Source: Catenovulum sp052056295 | GTDB lineage: Bacteria; Pseudomonadota; Gammaproteobacteria; Enterobacterales; Alteromonadaceae | Reading direction: 5' to 3' | DNA length: 64,000 nucleotides | Assembly (NCBI RefSeq): GCF_052056295.1 | Contig: NZ_CP182493.1 | Location: 3,410,001 to 3,474,000, forward strand | Part shown: in pieces, positions 25,303-33,188 of the stretch | How positions within the stretch are numbered: position 1 is the first letter of the stretch | Layout: each line of letters begins with the position of its first letter | Position numbers and translations under genes: made by a program | The notes under the pieces: model-generated | The model's database searches: none | What the model was told of the DNA's origin: nothing | Seen by the model: only the letters and a program-made list of their open reading frames with translations

Positions 25303-25411
25303 TAGGTGAATGGGTATGCTCCGAACAAAACTTCACAAAACATGGATGTTTTGTGAGAGCGCTCCAAGGACGGACTTGCAGCGTTTTTGAGAGGAGTATC
25401 CCATTTGCCTA
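25303..25411 (+). repeat. Hairpin repeat module, locus B right arm
   Basis: Outer arms 25303-25322 and 25393-25411 pair around AATGGG / CCCATT. Inside: AAAACTTC (25327-25334), an 11-bp hairpin with GG at its tip (25333-25356; ACATGGATGT at the apex), GAGCG, TCC-AAGGAC-GGA (25363-25374), then GCAGCGTTTTT. Matches the module at 1770-1878 in block order and length. Confidence 0.8.
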
Positions 25412-25464
25412 TACGGCTATTTGGCGAGAGCTAACAGCGATTTTCAGTTCAGGCTTTCTAGCAG

Positions 25465-26058
25465 TTAACGGCTCTGAATCAAAGGATCAAACCCAAAGGC
25501 TCGGAAAAACGCACACAACTTTATCAGTGGTAAACCAATTAAAGTATTTGGATCATCCCCTAGCAACTTATCAAATAAAGTAATACCTAAAGCCTCACTT
25601 TTAAAACTACCCGCACAATTGTATGGTTGTTCCAAATGCAAATAGGCAGTTATCTCATCAGAGGTTAATTTACGAAAATGCACTTCAAACACTTCAACCG
25701 ATGATTTTAACTGACCTTCAGGATTAATTAATGCTAGTCCGGTATAAAATTTAACTGCTTTACCAGATAATTTACTCAATTGCGCAAAGGCATTATCAAA
25801 GTTACCTGGTTTACCTAAAATCTCGCCATCACAAAAAGCCACTTGATCAGATCCGATTACAAAATTGTTTGGATGAAGGCTAAAACCAGCTTGTGCTTTT
25901 AATTGAGCTAAACGCTCAACTAACTCGATTGCAGATTCATTTTCTAATGGCGTTTCGTCCGTTTCAGGTTTGCAACAACTAAAAGGTAACTGCAATTTTT
26001 CCAAGATAGCTTTACGAAAAGGAGAGGTTGAAGCTAATACAATTTGATGATTTGACAT
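25465..26058 (-). CDS. yceF: Maf-type nucleotide pyrophosphatase (YceF subfamily)
   Basis: House-cleaning nucleotide pyrophosphatase; the E. coli YceF subfamily hydrolyses m7GTP. 197 residues with the Maf start ILASTSPFRKAIL, the conserved ETDE loop and GSDQVA motif with the catalytic Asp, and a KPG substrate loop. Divergent from yceD (87 bases between starts), the same yceF|yceD arrangement as in E. coli. The 3' end faces hairpin repeat locus B. Confidence 0.93.
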   Translation of the reverse strand: MSNHQIVLASTSPFRKAILEKLQLPFSCCKPETDETPLENESAIELVERLAQLKAQAGFSLHPNNFVIGSDQVAFCDGEILGKPGNFDNAFAQLSKLSGKAVKFYTGLALINPEGQLKSSVEVFEVHFRKLTSDEITAYLHLEQPYNCAGSFKSEALGITLFDKLLGDDPNTLIGLPLIKLCAFFRAFGFDPLIQSR

Positions 26059-26145
26059 AAAAGTTCGCGCTTATTTTAAAATGTTATACTATTTTTCCTA
26101 TTTTCATTTGACTAAGCAAGGGCAGATCGATAATATCCGCGCCCT

Positions 26146-26676
26146 ATGCAAAAGGTAAAAATGCCAGTTGAGCTGGATCCAGTCAAAAGTGCCCAAAAGC
26201 GCTCTGACTATAACGGTATTTATCGACTGGAAGATTTAACGCGTTTACGCGAGGCTGTATTGTCTGAAACAGGGCAAGTTGATGTCTCGCTTAGATGTAC
26301 CTATGATGAGCAAAAACTGCCTGTTATGCTCATCAATGCTGTGACGGATGTCGATGTGACATGTGAGCGCTGTGGTCAACCTATGCCTATACACATAGAG
26401 TTGTCAGCGACCTTCACGCCAAAAACAATGCGGTTAGACGAAGACTTAGTTCCGAGCACTTACGCTATTGTCGAGGCAAATGATTATGGTTTAGTGGATT
26501 TACGTGCATTAATTGAAGATGAATTAATGTTGGAAATTCCATTAATACCTAAACATGAAGTTGAAAACTGCGCAATCAAAGAACAAGACATGGTTTGGGG
26601 GGAGCTAGATAAAGCAGCTTACGAAAAACCATCGAATCCGTTTGACGTTTTGAAAAGTTTAAAGAATCCAAAATAA
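26146..26676 (+). CDS. yceD: YceD (DUF177), 23S rRNA accumulation protein
   Basis: 176 residues (E. coli 173) starting MQKVKMPVELDPVKSAQKR, nearly the E. coli sequence. A CERC pair plus later CAIK cysteine is conserved. Ends NPFDVLKSLKNPK as in the family. The E. coli and plant homologues are needed for normal 23S rRNA levels. Placed immediately before rpmF (13 bases), the invariant yceD-rpmF couple and start of the fatty-acid operon. Confidence 0.94.
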   Translation: MQKVKMPVELDPVKSAQKRSDYNGIYRLEDLTRLREAVLSETGQVDVSLRCTYDEQKLPVMLINAVTDVDVTCERCGQPMPIHIELSATFTPKTMRLDEDLVPSTYAIVEANDYGLVDLRALIEDELMLEIPLIPKHEVENCAIKEQDMVWGELDKAAYEKPSNPFDVLKSLKNPK

Positions 26677-26689
26677 CAGGAGATCTGTA

Positions 26690-26854
26690 ATGGCTGTTCA
26701 ACAGAACAAAAAATCTCGCTCAAAGCGCGACATGCGTCGTTCACACGATGCTTTAACTGCTGCTGCTCTTTCAATTGACACTGAGACTGGTGAAACTCAC
26801 CGTCGTCACCATGTAACTGCTGATGGTTACTATAAAGGCAAAAAAGTAGTTTAA
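26690..26854 (+). CDS. rpmF: 50S ribosomal protein L32
   Basis: 54 residues, MAVQQNKKSRSKRDMRRSHDAL start, ends YYKGKKVV. Zinc-free form: no cysteines. Basic, small, preceded by an AGGAGA Shine-Dalgarno (26678-26683). Three residues shorter than E. coli L32. Sits between yceD and plsX as in most gammaproteobacteria, linking ribosome and lipid synthesis in one transcript. Confidence 0.97.
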   Translation: MAVQQNKKSRSKRDMRRSHDALTAAALSIDTETGETHRRHHVTADGYYKGKKVV

Positions 26855-26869
26855 GCTAGCAGGTCAGCT

Positions 26870-27895
26870 TTGACGAATCTAACCATAGCGTTAGATGCAA
26901 TGGGGGGCGATAACGGGCCTCCCATTACTATTCCAGCTGCGCTCGAAGTGTTAGCTGACAATCCCCAATTAACCATTATTGCCTGCGGCGATAAATATCA
27001 AATTACCCCTTTATTACAAAACGCTGCTGCGAGTGTTGCTGCACGTTTGCAAATTATTCATTGCCCACAAGTTGTTTCTATGGGTGAAAAGCCTTCTCAA
27101 GCATTGCGGCATAAAACCCAAAGTTCAATGCGTGTGGTACTTGATTTACTCAAAGAAAATAAAGCACAAGCATGTGTCAGTGCGGGTAACACAGGTGCAT
27201 TGTTAGCTATGGCTTATTATGTACTGAAAATGCTGCCGGGTATTAAACGACCAGCGCTAGTTACCGCTATTCCAGGTTCGCTTGGGCATAAAACTTATGT
27301 GTTAGATTTAGGCGCAAACGTTGCTTGTGATGAACATATACTTCATCAATTTGCATTAATGGGCAGTGTGTTATCTGAGAAAAACGATTTAAAAAATCCA
27401 CGCATCGGATTATTGAACGTTGGCGAAGAAGAAATAAAGGGCAGTGACACAATTAAAAAGACAGCGCGCTTGTTGAAAGAAGATAAATCGTTAAACTACA
27501 TAGGTTATGTAGAAGGAAACGATATTTTTAACGACAAAGCCGATGTCATTGTATGTGATGGGTTTGTTGGCAACATATCAATGAAAGCATGTGAAGGTTT
27601 AGCAAAAGCGGTTATTCAAACAATTAAATCACTCGCCAATGAAAATTGGTGGAGCAGAGTGTTTGCTGCAATTGCCCTTCCTATGTTAAAAAAGCTCTAT
27701 CGACAAATGAACCCCGACCAGTATAACGGGGCAAGTTTGTTAGGATTGCGCGGAATTGTCATAAAGAGTCATGGTAATGCCTCAAAAGATGCTTTTAAGT
27801 ACGCGTTAGAGGAAGCGATTAACGAAATTCGCCATCAAGTACCAGAAAAAATTGGTAATCGAATAGAACAGGCGTTAACTGACAGGTCTCAATAA
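26870..27895 (+). CDS. plsX: Phosphate acyltransferase PlsX
   Basis: Makes acyl-phosphate from acyl-ACP for phospholipid synthesis (and balances the acyl pool). 341 residues with the N-terminal LDAMGGDNGP motif and the Rossmann-like PlsX fold (SAGNTGALLA, VCDGFVGN). It uses a TTG start at 26870: MTNLTIALDAMGGD aligns with E. coli MTRLTLALDVMGGD, AGG lies about 6 bases upstream, and the next ATG would fall inside the AMGGD motif. Follows rpmF by 15 bases and precedes fabH by 2. Confidence 0.95.
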   Translation: MTNLTIALDAMGGDNGPPITIPAALEVLADNPQLTIIACGDKYQITPLLQNAAASVAARLQIIHCPQVVSMGEKPSQALRHKTQSSMRVVLDLLKENKAQACVSAGNTGALLAMAYYVLKMLPGIKRPALVTAIPGSLGHKTYVLDLGANVACDEHILHQFALMGSVLSEKNDLKNPRIGLLNVGEEEIKGSDTIKKTARLLKEDKSLNYIGYVEGNDIFNDKADVIVCDGFVGNISMKACEGLAKAVIQTIKSLANENWWSRVFAAIALPMLKKLYRQMNPDQYNGASLLGLRGIVIKSHGNASKDAFKYALEEAINEIRHQVPEKIGNRIEQALTDRSQ

Positions 27896-27897
27896 GT

Positions 27898-28857
27898 ATG
27901 TATTCTAGAATTATCGGCACAGGTAGTTATTTTCCAGAACAAGTGCGTTCCAACGCAGATCTAGAAAAAATGGTCGAAACCAGCCACGATTGGATTGTTG
28001 AACGCACTGGCATTCATGAAAGACGTATAGCTGCTGAGCATGAAAATGTTGCAACTATGGGTTTTGAAGCTTCTAAAAAAGCAATTGAAGCAGCGGGCAT
28101 TCAAGCAGCAGATATTGATCTAATTTTATGTGCAACCACAAGTTGGGAAAAAGCACTGCCAAGTGCTGCATGTGAAATTCAAAATTTACTCGGTTTACCT
28201 GGTGTACCGGCTATGGATATTGCAGCCGCTTGTGCAGGTTACTGTTATGCATTAAGTGTTGCTGATCAGTTTATCAAAGCGGGCACTGCAAAACGTGTAT
28301 TAGTTGTGGGTACAGACGCACTAACACGTTTGTTAGATCCAACAGATCGCACCATGATTATTTTGTTTGGTGATGCAGCTGGCGCTTGTATTTTAGAAGC
28401 CAGTGAAGAGCCGGGGATCTTATCTACTCATATTCATGCTGACGGCCGCCATGCAGATTTACTTGGGGCTGATTTGCCTAAGCGTGGTGTTGAAGCTTCA
28501 GTGCACGAAGCTTATGGTTATATGAAAGGCAATGAAGTATTTAAAGTTGCGGTAACCAAGCTAAGCGAAATTGTTGAAGAAACTTTAGCTGCGAATAATC
28601 TACAAAAATCTGATGTAGATTGGCTAGTACCGCATCAAGCAAACTACAGAATTATTAAAGCAACCGCGAAAAAACTCGATATGACCATGGACAGAGTTGT
28701 TGTGACTTTGGATAAACATGGCAATACTTCAGCGGCTTCTGTTGCAACCGCATTAGATGAAGCGATTCGAGACGGCAGAATTCAACGTGGCCAAACCTTG
28801 TTGTTAGAAGCTTTTGGTGGTGGATTTGCTTGGGCTTCAGCTTTAATCAAATACTAA
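27898..28857 (+). CDS. fabH: 3-oxoacyl-ACP synthase III (KAS III)
   Basis: Condenses acetyl-CoA with malonyl-ACP to begin fatty-acid synthesis. 319 residues (E. coli 317). Catalytic triad visible: Cys112 in AAACAGYCYAL, His in PHQANYRII and Asn in HGNTSAAS. The RTGIHERRI start region is standard. Two bases after plsX. An 18-base perfect palindrome (28860-28877) begins three bases after its stop, before fabD. Confidence 0.97.
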   Translation: MYSRIIGTGSYFPEQVRSNADLEKMVETSHDWIVERTGIHERRIAAEHENVATMGFEASKKAIEAAGIQAADIDLILCATTSWEKALPSAACEIQNLLGLPGVPAMDIAAACAGYCYALSVADQFIKAGTAKRVLVVGTDALTRLLDPTDRTMIILFGDAAGACILEASEEPGILSTHIHADGRHADLLGADLPKRGVEASVHEAYGYMKGNEVFKVAVTKLSEIVEETLAANNLQKSDVDWLVPHQANYRIIKATAKKLDMTMDRVVVTLDKHGNTSAASVATALDEAIRDGRIQRGQTLLLEAFGGGFAWASALIKY

Positions 28858-28859
28858 AA

Positions 28860-28877
28860 TGAACACTTAAGTGTTCA
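28860..28877. repeat. Perfect 18-base palindrome between fabH and fabD
   Basis: TGAACACTTAAGTGTTCA is fully self-complementary and lies in the 60-base fabH-fabD gap. It could be an operator for a dimeric regulator or an mRNA hairpin, though there is no unpaired loop. No poly-T follows, so it is not a terminator. Confidence 0.6.
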
Positions 28878-28917
28878 GAACTCAGAATTCAATTAGAAAT
28901 TAACACAGAGATAATTT

Positions 28918-29853
28918 ATGTCTGATAAAAAATTAGCTTTTGTATTCCCAGGACAGGGATCTCAAACAGTAGGTATGTTAGCTGATTTATTTGATACACA
29001 TGCCGTAGTCAAACAAACATTTGAACAAGCGTCTGACGCTTTAGGTTACAACTTAGCTGAATTGGCATTAAACGGCCCAGCTGAGAAATTAAACCAAACA
29101 CAAATCACACAACCTGCATTATTGACTGCCAGTACAGCTATTTTCCGTTTATTGGAAGAAAAAGGCGTAGCAGCACCTGCGTTTTTAGCAGGTCATAGTT
29201 TAGGTGAGTATTCAGCGTTAACTGCTGCTGGTGTGATTGCGTTTGAAGATGCGGTCAAATTAGTTGAATTGCGTGGCCAAGCGATGCAACAAGCTGTACC
29301 AGAAGGTGTCGGCGCTATGGCTGCAATTATCGGCTTAGATGACGACGCAGTTAAAGCAGCTTGTGCTGAAGCTAGTGGTGATCAAGTGGTCGCTGCGGTT
29401 AATTTCAACTCTCCTGGCCAAGTGGTTATTGCTGGACATAAAGATGCAGTGGCAAAAGCTTCTGAATTATGTAAAGCCGCAGGTGCAAAACGTGCATTGC
29501 CTTTACCTGTCAGTGTCCCTTCTCACTGTAGCTTGATGCAGCCAGCTGCAGACAAGTTAGCCGAAGCTTTGAACAATATTCAGTTATCAGCGCCAAAAAT
29601 TGCGGTTGTGAATAATGTAGATGTTAAAGCTGAAGTAGAAGCTGCAGCCATTAAAGATGCATTAAAACGCCAATTATACTGCCCAGTGCGCTGGACTGAA
29701 ACAGTCCAATTCTTGGCAAGTCAAGGTGTTACGAATTTAGTTGAAGTTGGACCAGGTAAAGTACTAAACGGTTTAACTAAACGCATTGAAAAATCTTTAT
29801 CAGCTGTATCGATAAATGATGCGGCTTCATTAGAATCATTTTTAAACGGGTAA
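28918..29853 (+). CDS. fabD: Malonyl-CoA:ACP transacylase
   Basis: Transfers malonyl from CoA to ACP. 311 residues (E. coli 309). N-terminal FVFPGQGSQ, nucleophile Ser94 in AGHSLGEYSALTAAG, Arg in ELRGQAMQ and His in VPSHCSLM are all present. Start ATG 28918 after a weak GAG-type Shine-Dalgarno. fabG follows by 7 bases. Confidence 0.97.
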   Translation: MSDKKLAFVFPGQGSQTVGMLADLFDTHAVVKQTFEQASDALGYNLAELALNGPAEKLNQTQITQPALLTASTAIFRLLEEKGVAAPAFLAGHSLGEYSALTAAGVIAFEDAVKLVELRGQAMQQAVPEGVGAMAAIIGLDDDAVKAACAEASGDQVVAAVNFNSPGQVVIAGHKDAVAKASELCKAAGAKRALPLPVSVPSHCSLMQPAADKLAEALNNIQLSAPKIAVVNNVDVKAEVEAAAIKDALKRQLYCPVRWTETVQFLASQGVTNLVEVGPGKVLNGLTKRIEKSLSAVSINDAASLESFLNG

Positions 29854-29860
29854 TTTATTT

Positions 29861-30601
29861 ATGTTCTCTGGATTAGACGGACAAGTTGCACTAGTGACAG
29901 GTGCGAGCCGAGGTATTGGTAAAGCTATCGCACTTAAATTGGTAGCAGCAGGTGCTAAAGTTGTGGGTACAGCAACCTCTGAAAAAGGCGCGGCAGCTAT
30001 TTCTGAATATTTAGGCGACAATGGTAAGGGTTTAGTTTTAAACGTAACTGACGATGCTTCTATTGCTGCTGTGTTTGAGCAAATCAAAGCAGATTTTGGT
30101 GAAATAGATGTATTAGTAAACAACGCTGGTATTACCCGCGATAACTTATTAATGCGTATGAAAGATGCAGAGTGGACGGATATAATCGACACTAACTTAA
30201 CTTCAGTATTCAAGTTATCTAAAGCTGTGTTACGCGCCATGATGAAAAAGCGTAATGGCCGCATCGTAAACATAGGTTCAGTTGTTGGCTCAACTGGTAA
30301 CCCGGGTCAAGCTAACTATTGCGCTGCAAAAGCAGGTTTAGTTGGTTTTACCAAAGCTATGGCTAAAGAAGTTGCATCTCGTGGCATTACTGTTAACTCT
30401 GTAGCACCAGGTTTTATCGATACAGATATGACAAAAGAGTTGAATGACGATCAGAAAAGCACTATCTTTGCGCAAATTCCAGCGGGTCGTTTAGGTCAGC
30501 CGGAAGAAATTGCTGCAGCTGTGCTATTTTTAGCATCGCCTGAAGCGGCTTATATTACAGGTGAAACCATTCATGTGAATGGTGGCATGTATATGGCCTA
30601 A
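29861..30601 (+). CDS. fabG: 3-oxoacyl-ACP reductase
   Basis: NADPH-dependent reduction of 3-oxoacyl-ACP. 246 residues of the short-chain dehydrogenase fold: TGASRGIG cofactor motif near 13-20, NNAGITRD, catalytic Ser in VGSVVGSTGNPGQ, Tyr153 and Lys157 in YCAAK. Seven bases after fabD. Followed by a 194-base gap with the acpP promoter region. Confidence 0.97.
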   Translation: MFSGLDGQVALVTGASRGIGKAIALKLVAAGAKVVGTATSEKGAAAISEYLGDNGKGLVLNVTDDASIAAVFEQIKADFGEIDVLVNNAGITRDNLLMRMKDAEWTDIIDTNLTSVFKLSKAVLRAMMKKRNGRIVNIGSVVGSTGNPGQANYCAAKAGLVGFTKAMAKEVASRGITVNSVAPGFIDTDMTKELNDDQKSTIFAQIPAGRLGQPEEIAAAVLFLASPEAAYITGETIHVNGGMYMA

Positions 30602-30732
30602 TTGCGGGTAGATTCTTAACTCGAATAGGGTTATCATTCGCACGCATTCGGATTTTACATTCGGTGACTGGTTAAATCCTTGGTGGTTAGACCAGTTGGC
30701 GAAAGCAAAGCATTAAGCTTGCAACCGATTTA

Positions 30733-30775
30733 TTGACTTTAATAAACTACAGCAAAATTGTGCATGGTGCACAAT
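30733..30775 (+). promoter_or_regulatory. Possible acpP promoter with overlapping palindrome
   Basis: TTGACT at 30733-30738 could be a -35 with a weak -10 (AATTGT, 30756-30761). Overlapping the -10/start region is ATTGTGCA-TGG-TGCACAAT (30757-30775), an 8-bp perfect inverted repeat with 3-base centre. Its place suits an operator or a leader hairpin just before the GAGGG Shine-Dalgarno of acpP. acpP is normally expressed far above its neighbours, so a local promoter is expected. Confidence 0.35.
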
Positions 30776-30795
30776 GTCTGAGGGAAACTTATATT

Positions 30796-31032
30796 ATGAG
30801 TAACATCCAAGAAAGAGTATACAAAATCATCGTTGAACAACTAGGCGTTAAAGAAGAAGAAATCACAAACGAAGCTTCTTTTGTTGACGATTTAGGCGCT
30901 GATTCTTTAGATACTGTTGAATTAGTTATGGCTCTTGAAGAAGAATTCGATACTGAAATTCCAGACGAAGAAGCTGAAAAAATTACTACTGTTCAAGCAG
31001 CTATCGATTACATTGTTGCTAACAAAGAATAA
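30796..31032 (+). CDS. acpP: Acyl carrier protein
   Basis: Carries acyl chains on phosphopantetheine attached to Ser37 (GADSLDTVEL). 78 residues, same as E. coli. Very acidic. The longer frame from 30733 is discarded: MSNIQERVYKIIVEQLG is the standard start and GAGGG lies upstream. A strong terminator-like hairpin follows, so acpP can be made as a short abundant mRNA. Confidence 0.98.
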   Translation: MSNIQERVYKIIVEQLGVKEEEITNEASFVDDLGADSLDTVELVMALEEEFDTEIPDEEAEKITTVQAAIDYIVANKE

Positions 31033-31040
31033 TTTTATAG

Positions 31041-31065
31041 AGGCGGTGTAAACCGCCTTTTTTTC
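31041..31065 (+). terminator. Terminator or attenuator after acpP
   Basis: Stem AGGCGGT / ACCGCCT, loop GTAA, followed by seven T. Nine bases after the acpP stop. Probably gives partial termination before fabF. Confidence 0.9.
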
Positions 31066-31103
31066 ATCACCCTTTCAAATTCACTCCTCCTGGGGGCAAT
31101 CTA

Positions 31104-32342
31104 GTGTCAAAACGTCGTGTCGTTGTCACCGGACTAGGAATGTTATCTCCTGTCGGTAATACAGTAGACGATTCTTGGAAAGCATTATTAGCGGGTCAAA
31201 GTGGTATTCAACTTATTGATACTTTTGATACCAGCAGCTTTTCAACTCGTATCAGTGGTTTGGTAAAAGGCTTCAACTTTGAAGATTATCTTCCAAAGAA
31301 AGAAGCTAAAAAAATGGATACTTTTATCCAATACGGTGTTGCAGCCGGTATTCAAGCTTTTAAAGATTCAGGCTTGGAAATTACTGCAGAAAATGCACAT
31401 CGTGTAGGTGCTGCGGTCGGTTCTGGTATTGGTGGTTTAAGCTTAATCGAAGAAAACCACGCTAAATTATTAGCCAGCGGTCCAAAGCGTATGTCACCAT
31501 TTTTTGTGCCGTCAACTATTATCAATATGATTTCAGGTCATTTGTCTATCCTGTTTGGATTACAAGGACCAAATATTGCGATCACAACTGCATGTACTAC
31601 AGGTGTTCACAACATAGGTCACGCTGCGCGCATGATTGCATACGGCGATGCCGATGCTATTTTGGCCGGTGGTGCAGAAGCTGCAACTACGCCTTTAGGT
31701 TTAGGTGGTTTCGCGGCAGCGAGAGCTTTGTCATCTCGCAATGACGAGCCAACTAAAGCAAGTCGTCCATGGGATCAAGACCGTGATGGTTTTGTTATGG
31801 GCGATGGTGCTGGCGTGATGATGTTGGAAGAATACGAACATGCAAAAGCGCGTGGTGCTAAAATTTACGCTGAGTTAACTGGTTTTGGTATGAGTGGCGA
31901 TGCTCACCATATCACGTCACCACCAGAAGACGGTGCAGGTGGTCAAGCTGCTATGGCGAACGCGATTCGTGATGCAGGCATATCACTTGAACAAGTCGGT
32001 TATTTGAACGCGCATGGCACTTCAACACCAGCTGGTGATAAAGCTGAAACTAATGCTGTTAAAAACTTATTTAAAGACCATGCGAAAAAAGTCATGGTTA
32101 GTTCAACTAAGTCTATGACAGGTCATTTATTAGGTGCAGCTGGCGCTATCGAAGCCATTATCACAGTTAAAGCCTTGCAAGACCAAGCTATTCCACCAAC
32201 TATTAACTTGGATAACCCAAGTGAAGGTTGTGATTTAGATTATGTTCCGCATGAAGCGCGTCAAGCGTCGTTTGAATATGCATTGTGTAATTCATTCGGC
32301 TTTGGTGGCACCAACGGTTCATTATTGTTTCGCAAAGTTTAA
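31104..32342 (+). CDS. fabF: 3-oxoacyl-ACP synthase II (KAS II)
   Basis: Chain-elongating condensing enzyme, also involved in temperature control of unsaturation. 412 residues (E. coli 413). Cys164 in ITTACTTGVHNIG, His in NAHGTSTPAGD and His in SMTGHLLGAAGA form the Cys-His-His site. GTG start at 31104 (MSKRRVVVTGLGML) preceded by a G-rich CTGGGGG Shine-Dalgarno-like stretch. Confidence 0.97.
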   Translation: MSKRRVVVTGLGMLSPVGNTVDDSWKALLAGQSGIQLIDTFDTSSFSTRISGLVKGFNFEDYLPKKEAKKMDTFIQYGVAAGIQAFKDSGLEITAENAHRVGAAVGSGIGGLSLIEENHAKLLASGPKRMSPFFVPSTIINMISGHLSILFGLQGPNIAITTACTTGVHNIGHAARMIAYGDADAILAGGAEAATTPLGLGGFAAARALSSRNDEPTKASRPWDQDRDGFVMGDGAGVMMLEEYEHAKARGAKIYAELTGFGMSGDAHHITSPPEDGAGGQAAMANAIRDAGISLEQVGYLNAHGTSTPAGDKAETNAVKNLFKDHAKKVMVSSTKSMTGHLLGAAGAIEAIITVKALQDQAIPPTINLDNPSEGCDLDYVPHEARQASFEYALCNSFGFGGTNGSLLFRKV

Positions 32343-32372
32343 TTCGAATACTGCAATAGGGCATTTGCACTG

Positions 32373-33188
32373 ATGCAGATTATTCAAGCGCACAATGGCC
32401 AACAGCAAATTTCAGCTTATAATCGAGCTGTACAATTTGGTGATGGCCATTTTTCGACTTTAAAAATCCTCGAGCATAAAATTTGTGATTGGTCTTATCA
32501 CAGATGTAGATTATTAACTGCTAACCAACGCCTTGCTTTTCCAACATTAGATCTAGAGTTAATCTACCACCAACTGAGTAAAATAGCGGCAGTGCAAGCC
32601 AATGCTGTGGTTAAAATTTTAGTCAGCCGTGGAGAAAGCCAGCGTGGATATGCTTTTGCAGCAGATATCGAACCTGTTGTCTTAATATACGTAAGCGACT
32701 GGCATGCTGAATTATTTTCATATCCTGATGGTATATCGCTGATCTCGCTTGATACACAGTTGGCACGTCAACCTCTGCTGGCTGGTTTAAAACACACTAA
32801 TAGGTTAGAACAAGTTTTTATTAAACAAGAATTGACTAACAAAGGTGCTGTTGATGGTCTAGTTTTTGATACTGAAAACCATTTAATTGAAACTTCATTA
32901 GCTAATATTTTTGTCCGCATCCAAGGCCAATGGTGCACACCCGATTTGACATACGCAGGGGTTGCTGGAACAAAACGAGCCTTGTTATTAGAACAAGCCA
33001 GCCAATCTAGCGAATTTACTATCAGACAAAAACATATAACCAAAGCAGAGATCAAGGATATTGAAGCTGCGGTGATTTGTAATGCATTGATTGATTTTGT
33101 TTGTGTGCAATCTATCGATGGAAGAGCATTAAATCAGCAGTTAGCTATACAACTTATAAAAGGATTACAAGGGTTAAGCCATGGTTAA
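32373..33188 (+). CDS. pabC: Aminodeoxychorismate lyase
   Basis: PLP enzyme of folate synthesis: 4-amino-4-deoxychorismate to p-aminobenzoate plus pyruvate. 271 residues (E. coli 269), fold type IV. The FGDGHFSTLKI start region, the PLP lysine in LAGLKHTNRLEQV and the ETSLANIFV segment identify it. The last 8 bases overlap mltG, so the two are translationally coupled. Conserved fabF-pabC-mltG-tmk order. Confidence 0.94.
   Translation: MQIIQAHNGQQQISAYNRAVQFGDGHFSTLKILEHKICDWSYHRCRLLTANQRLAFPTLDLELIYHQLSKIAAVQANAVVKILVSRGESQRGYAFAADIEPVVLIYVSDWHAELFSYPDGISLISLDTQLARQPLLAGLKHTNRLEQVFIKQELTNKGAVDGLVFDTENHLIETSLANIFVRIQGQWCTPDLTYAGVAGTKRALLLEQASQSSEFTIRQKHITKAEIKDIEAAVICNALIDFVCVQSIDGRALNQQLAIQLIKGLQGLSHG

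Larger units (their letters stand above)
25004..25464. other. Non-coding region between HAD gene and maf
   Basis: 461 bases between two converging genes, filled largely by the two modules of hairpin repeat locus B (25059-25247 and 25303-25411). No real coding frame is seen; a 76-codon plus-strand frame (25353-25583) runs into the antisense of maf. In Pseudomonas a peptidase gene sits at this spot between the HAD gene and maf (from memory); it is missing here. Confidence 0.65.

Noticed and set aside
25353..25583. 76-codon plus-strand reading frame over locus B and the maf 3' end
   Set aside because: It joins repeat sequence with the antisense of maf; no coding evidence.
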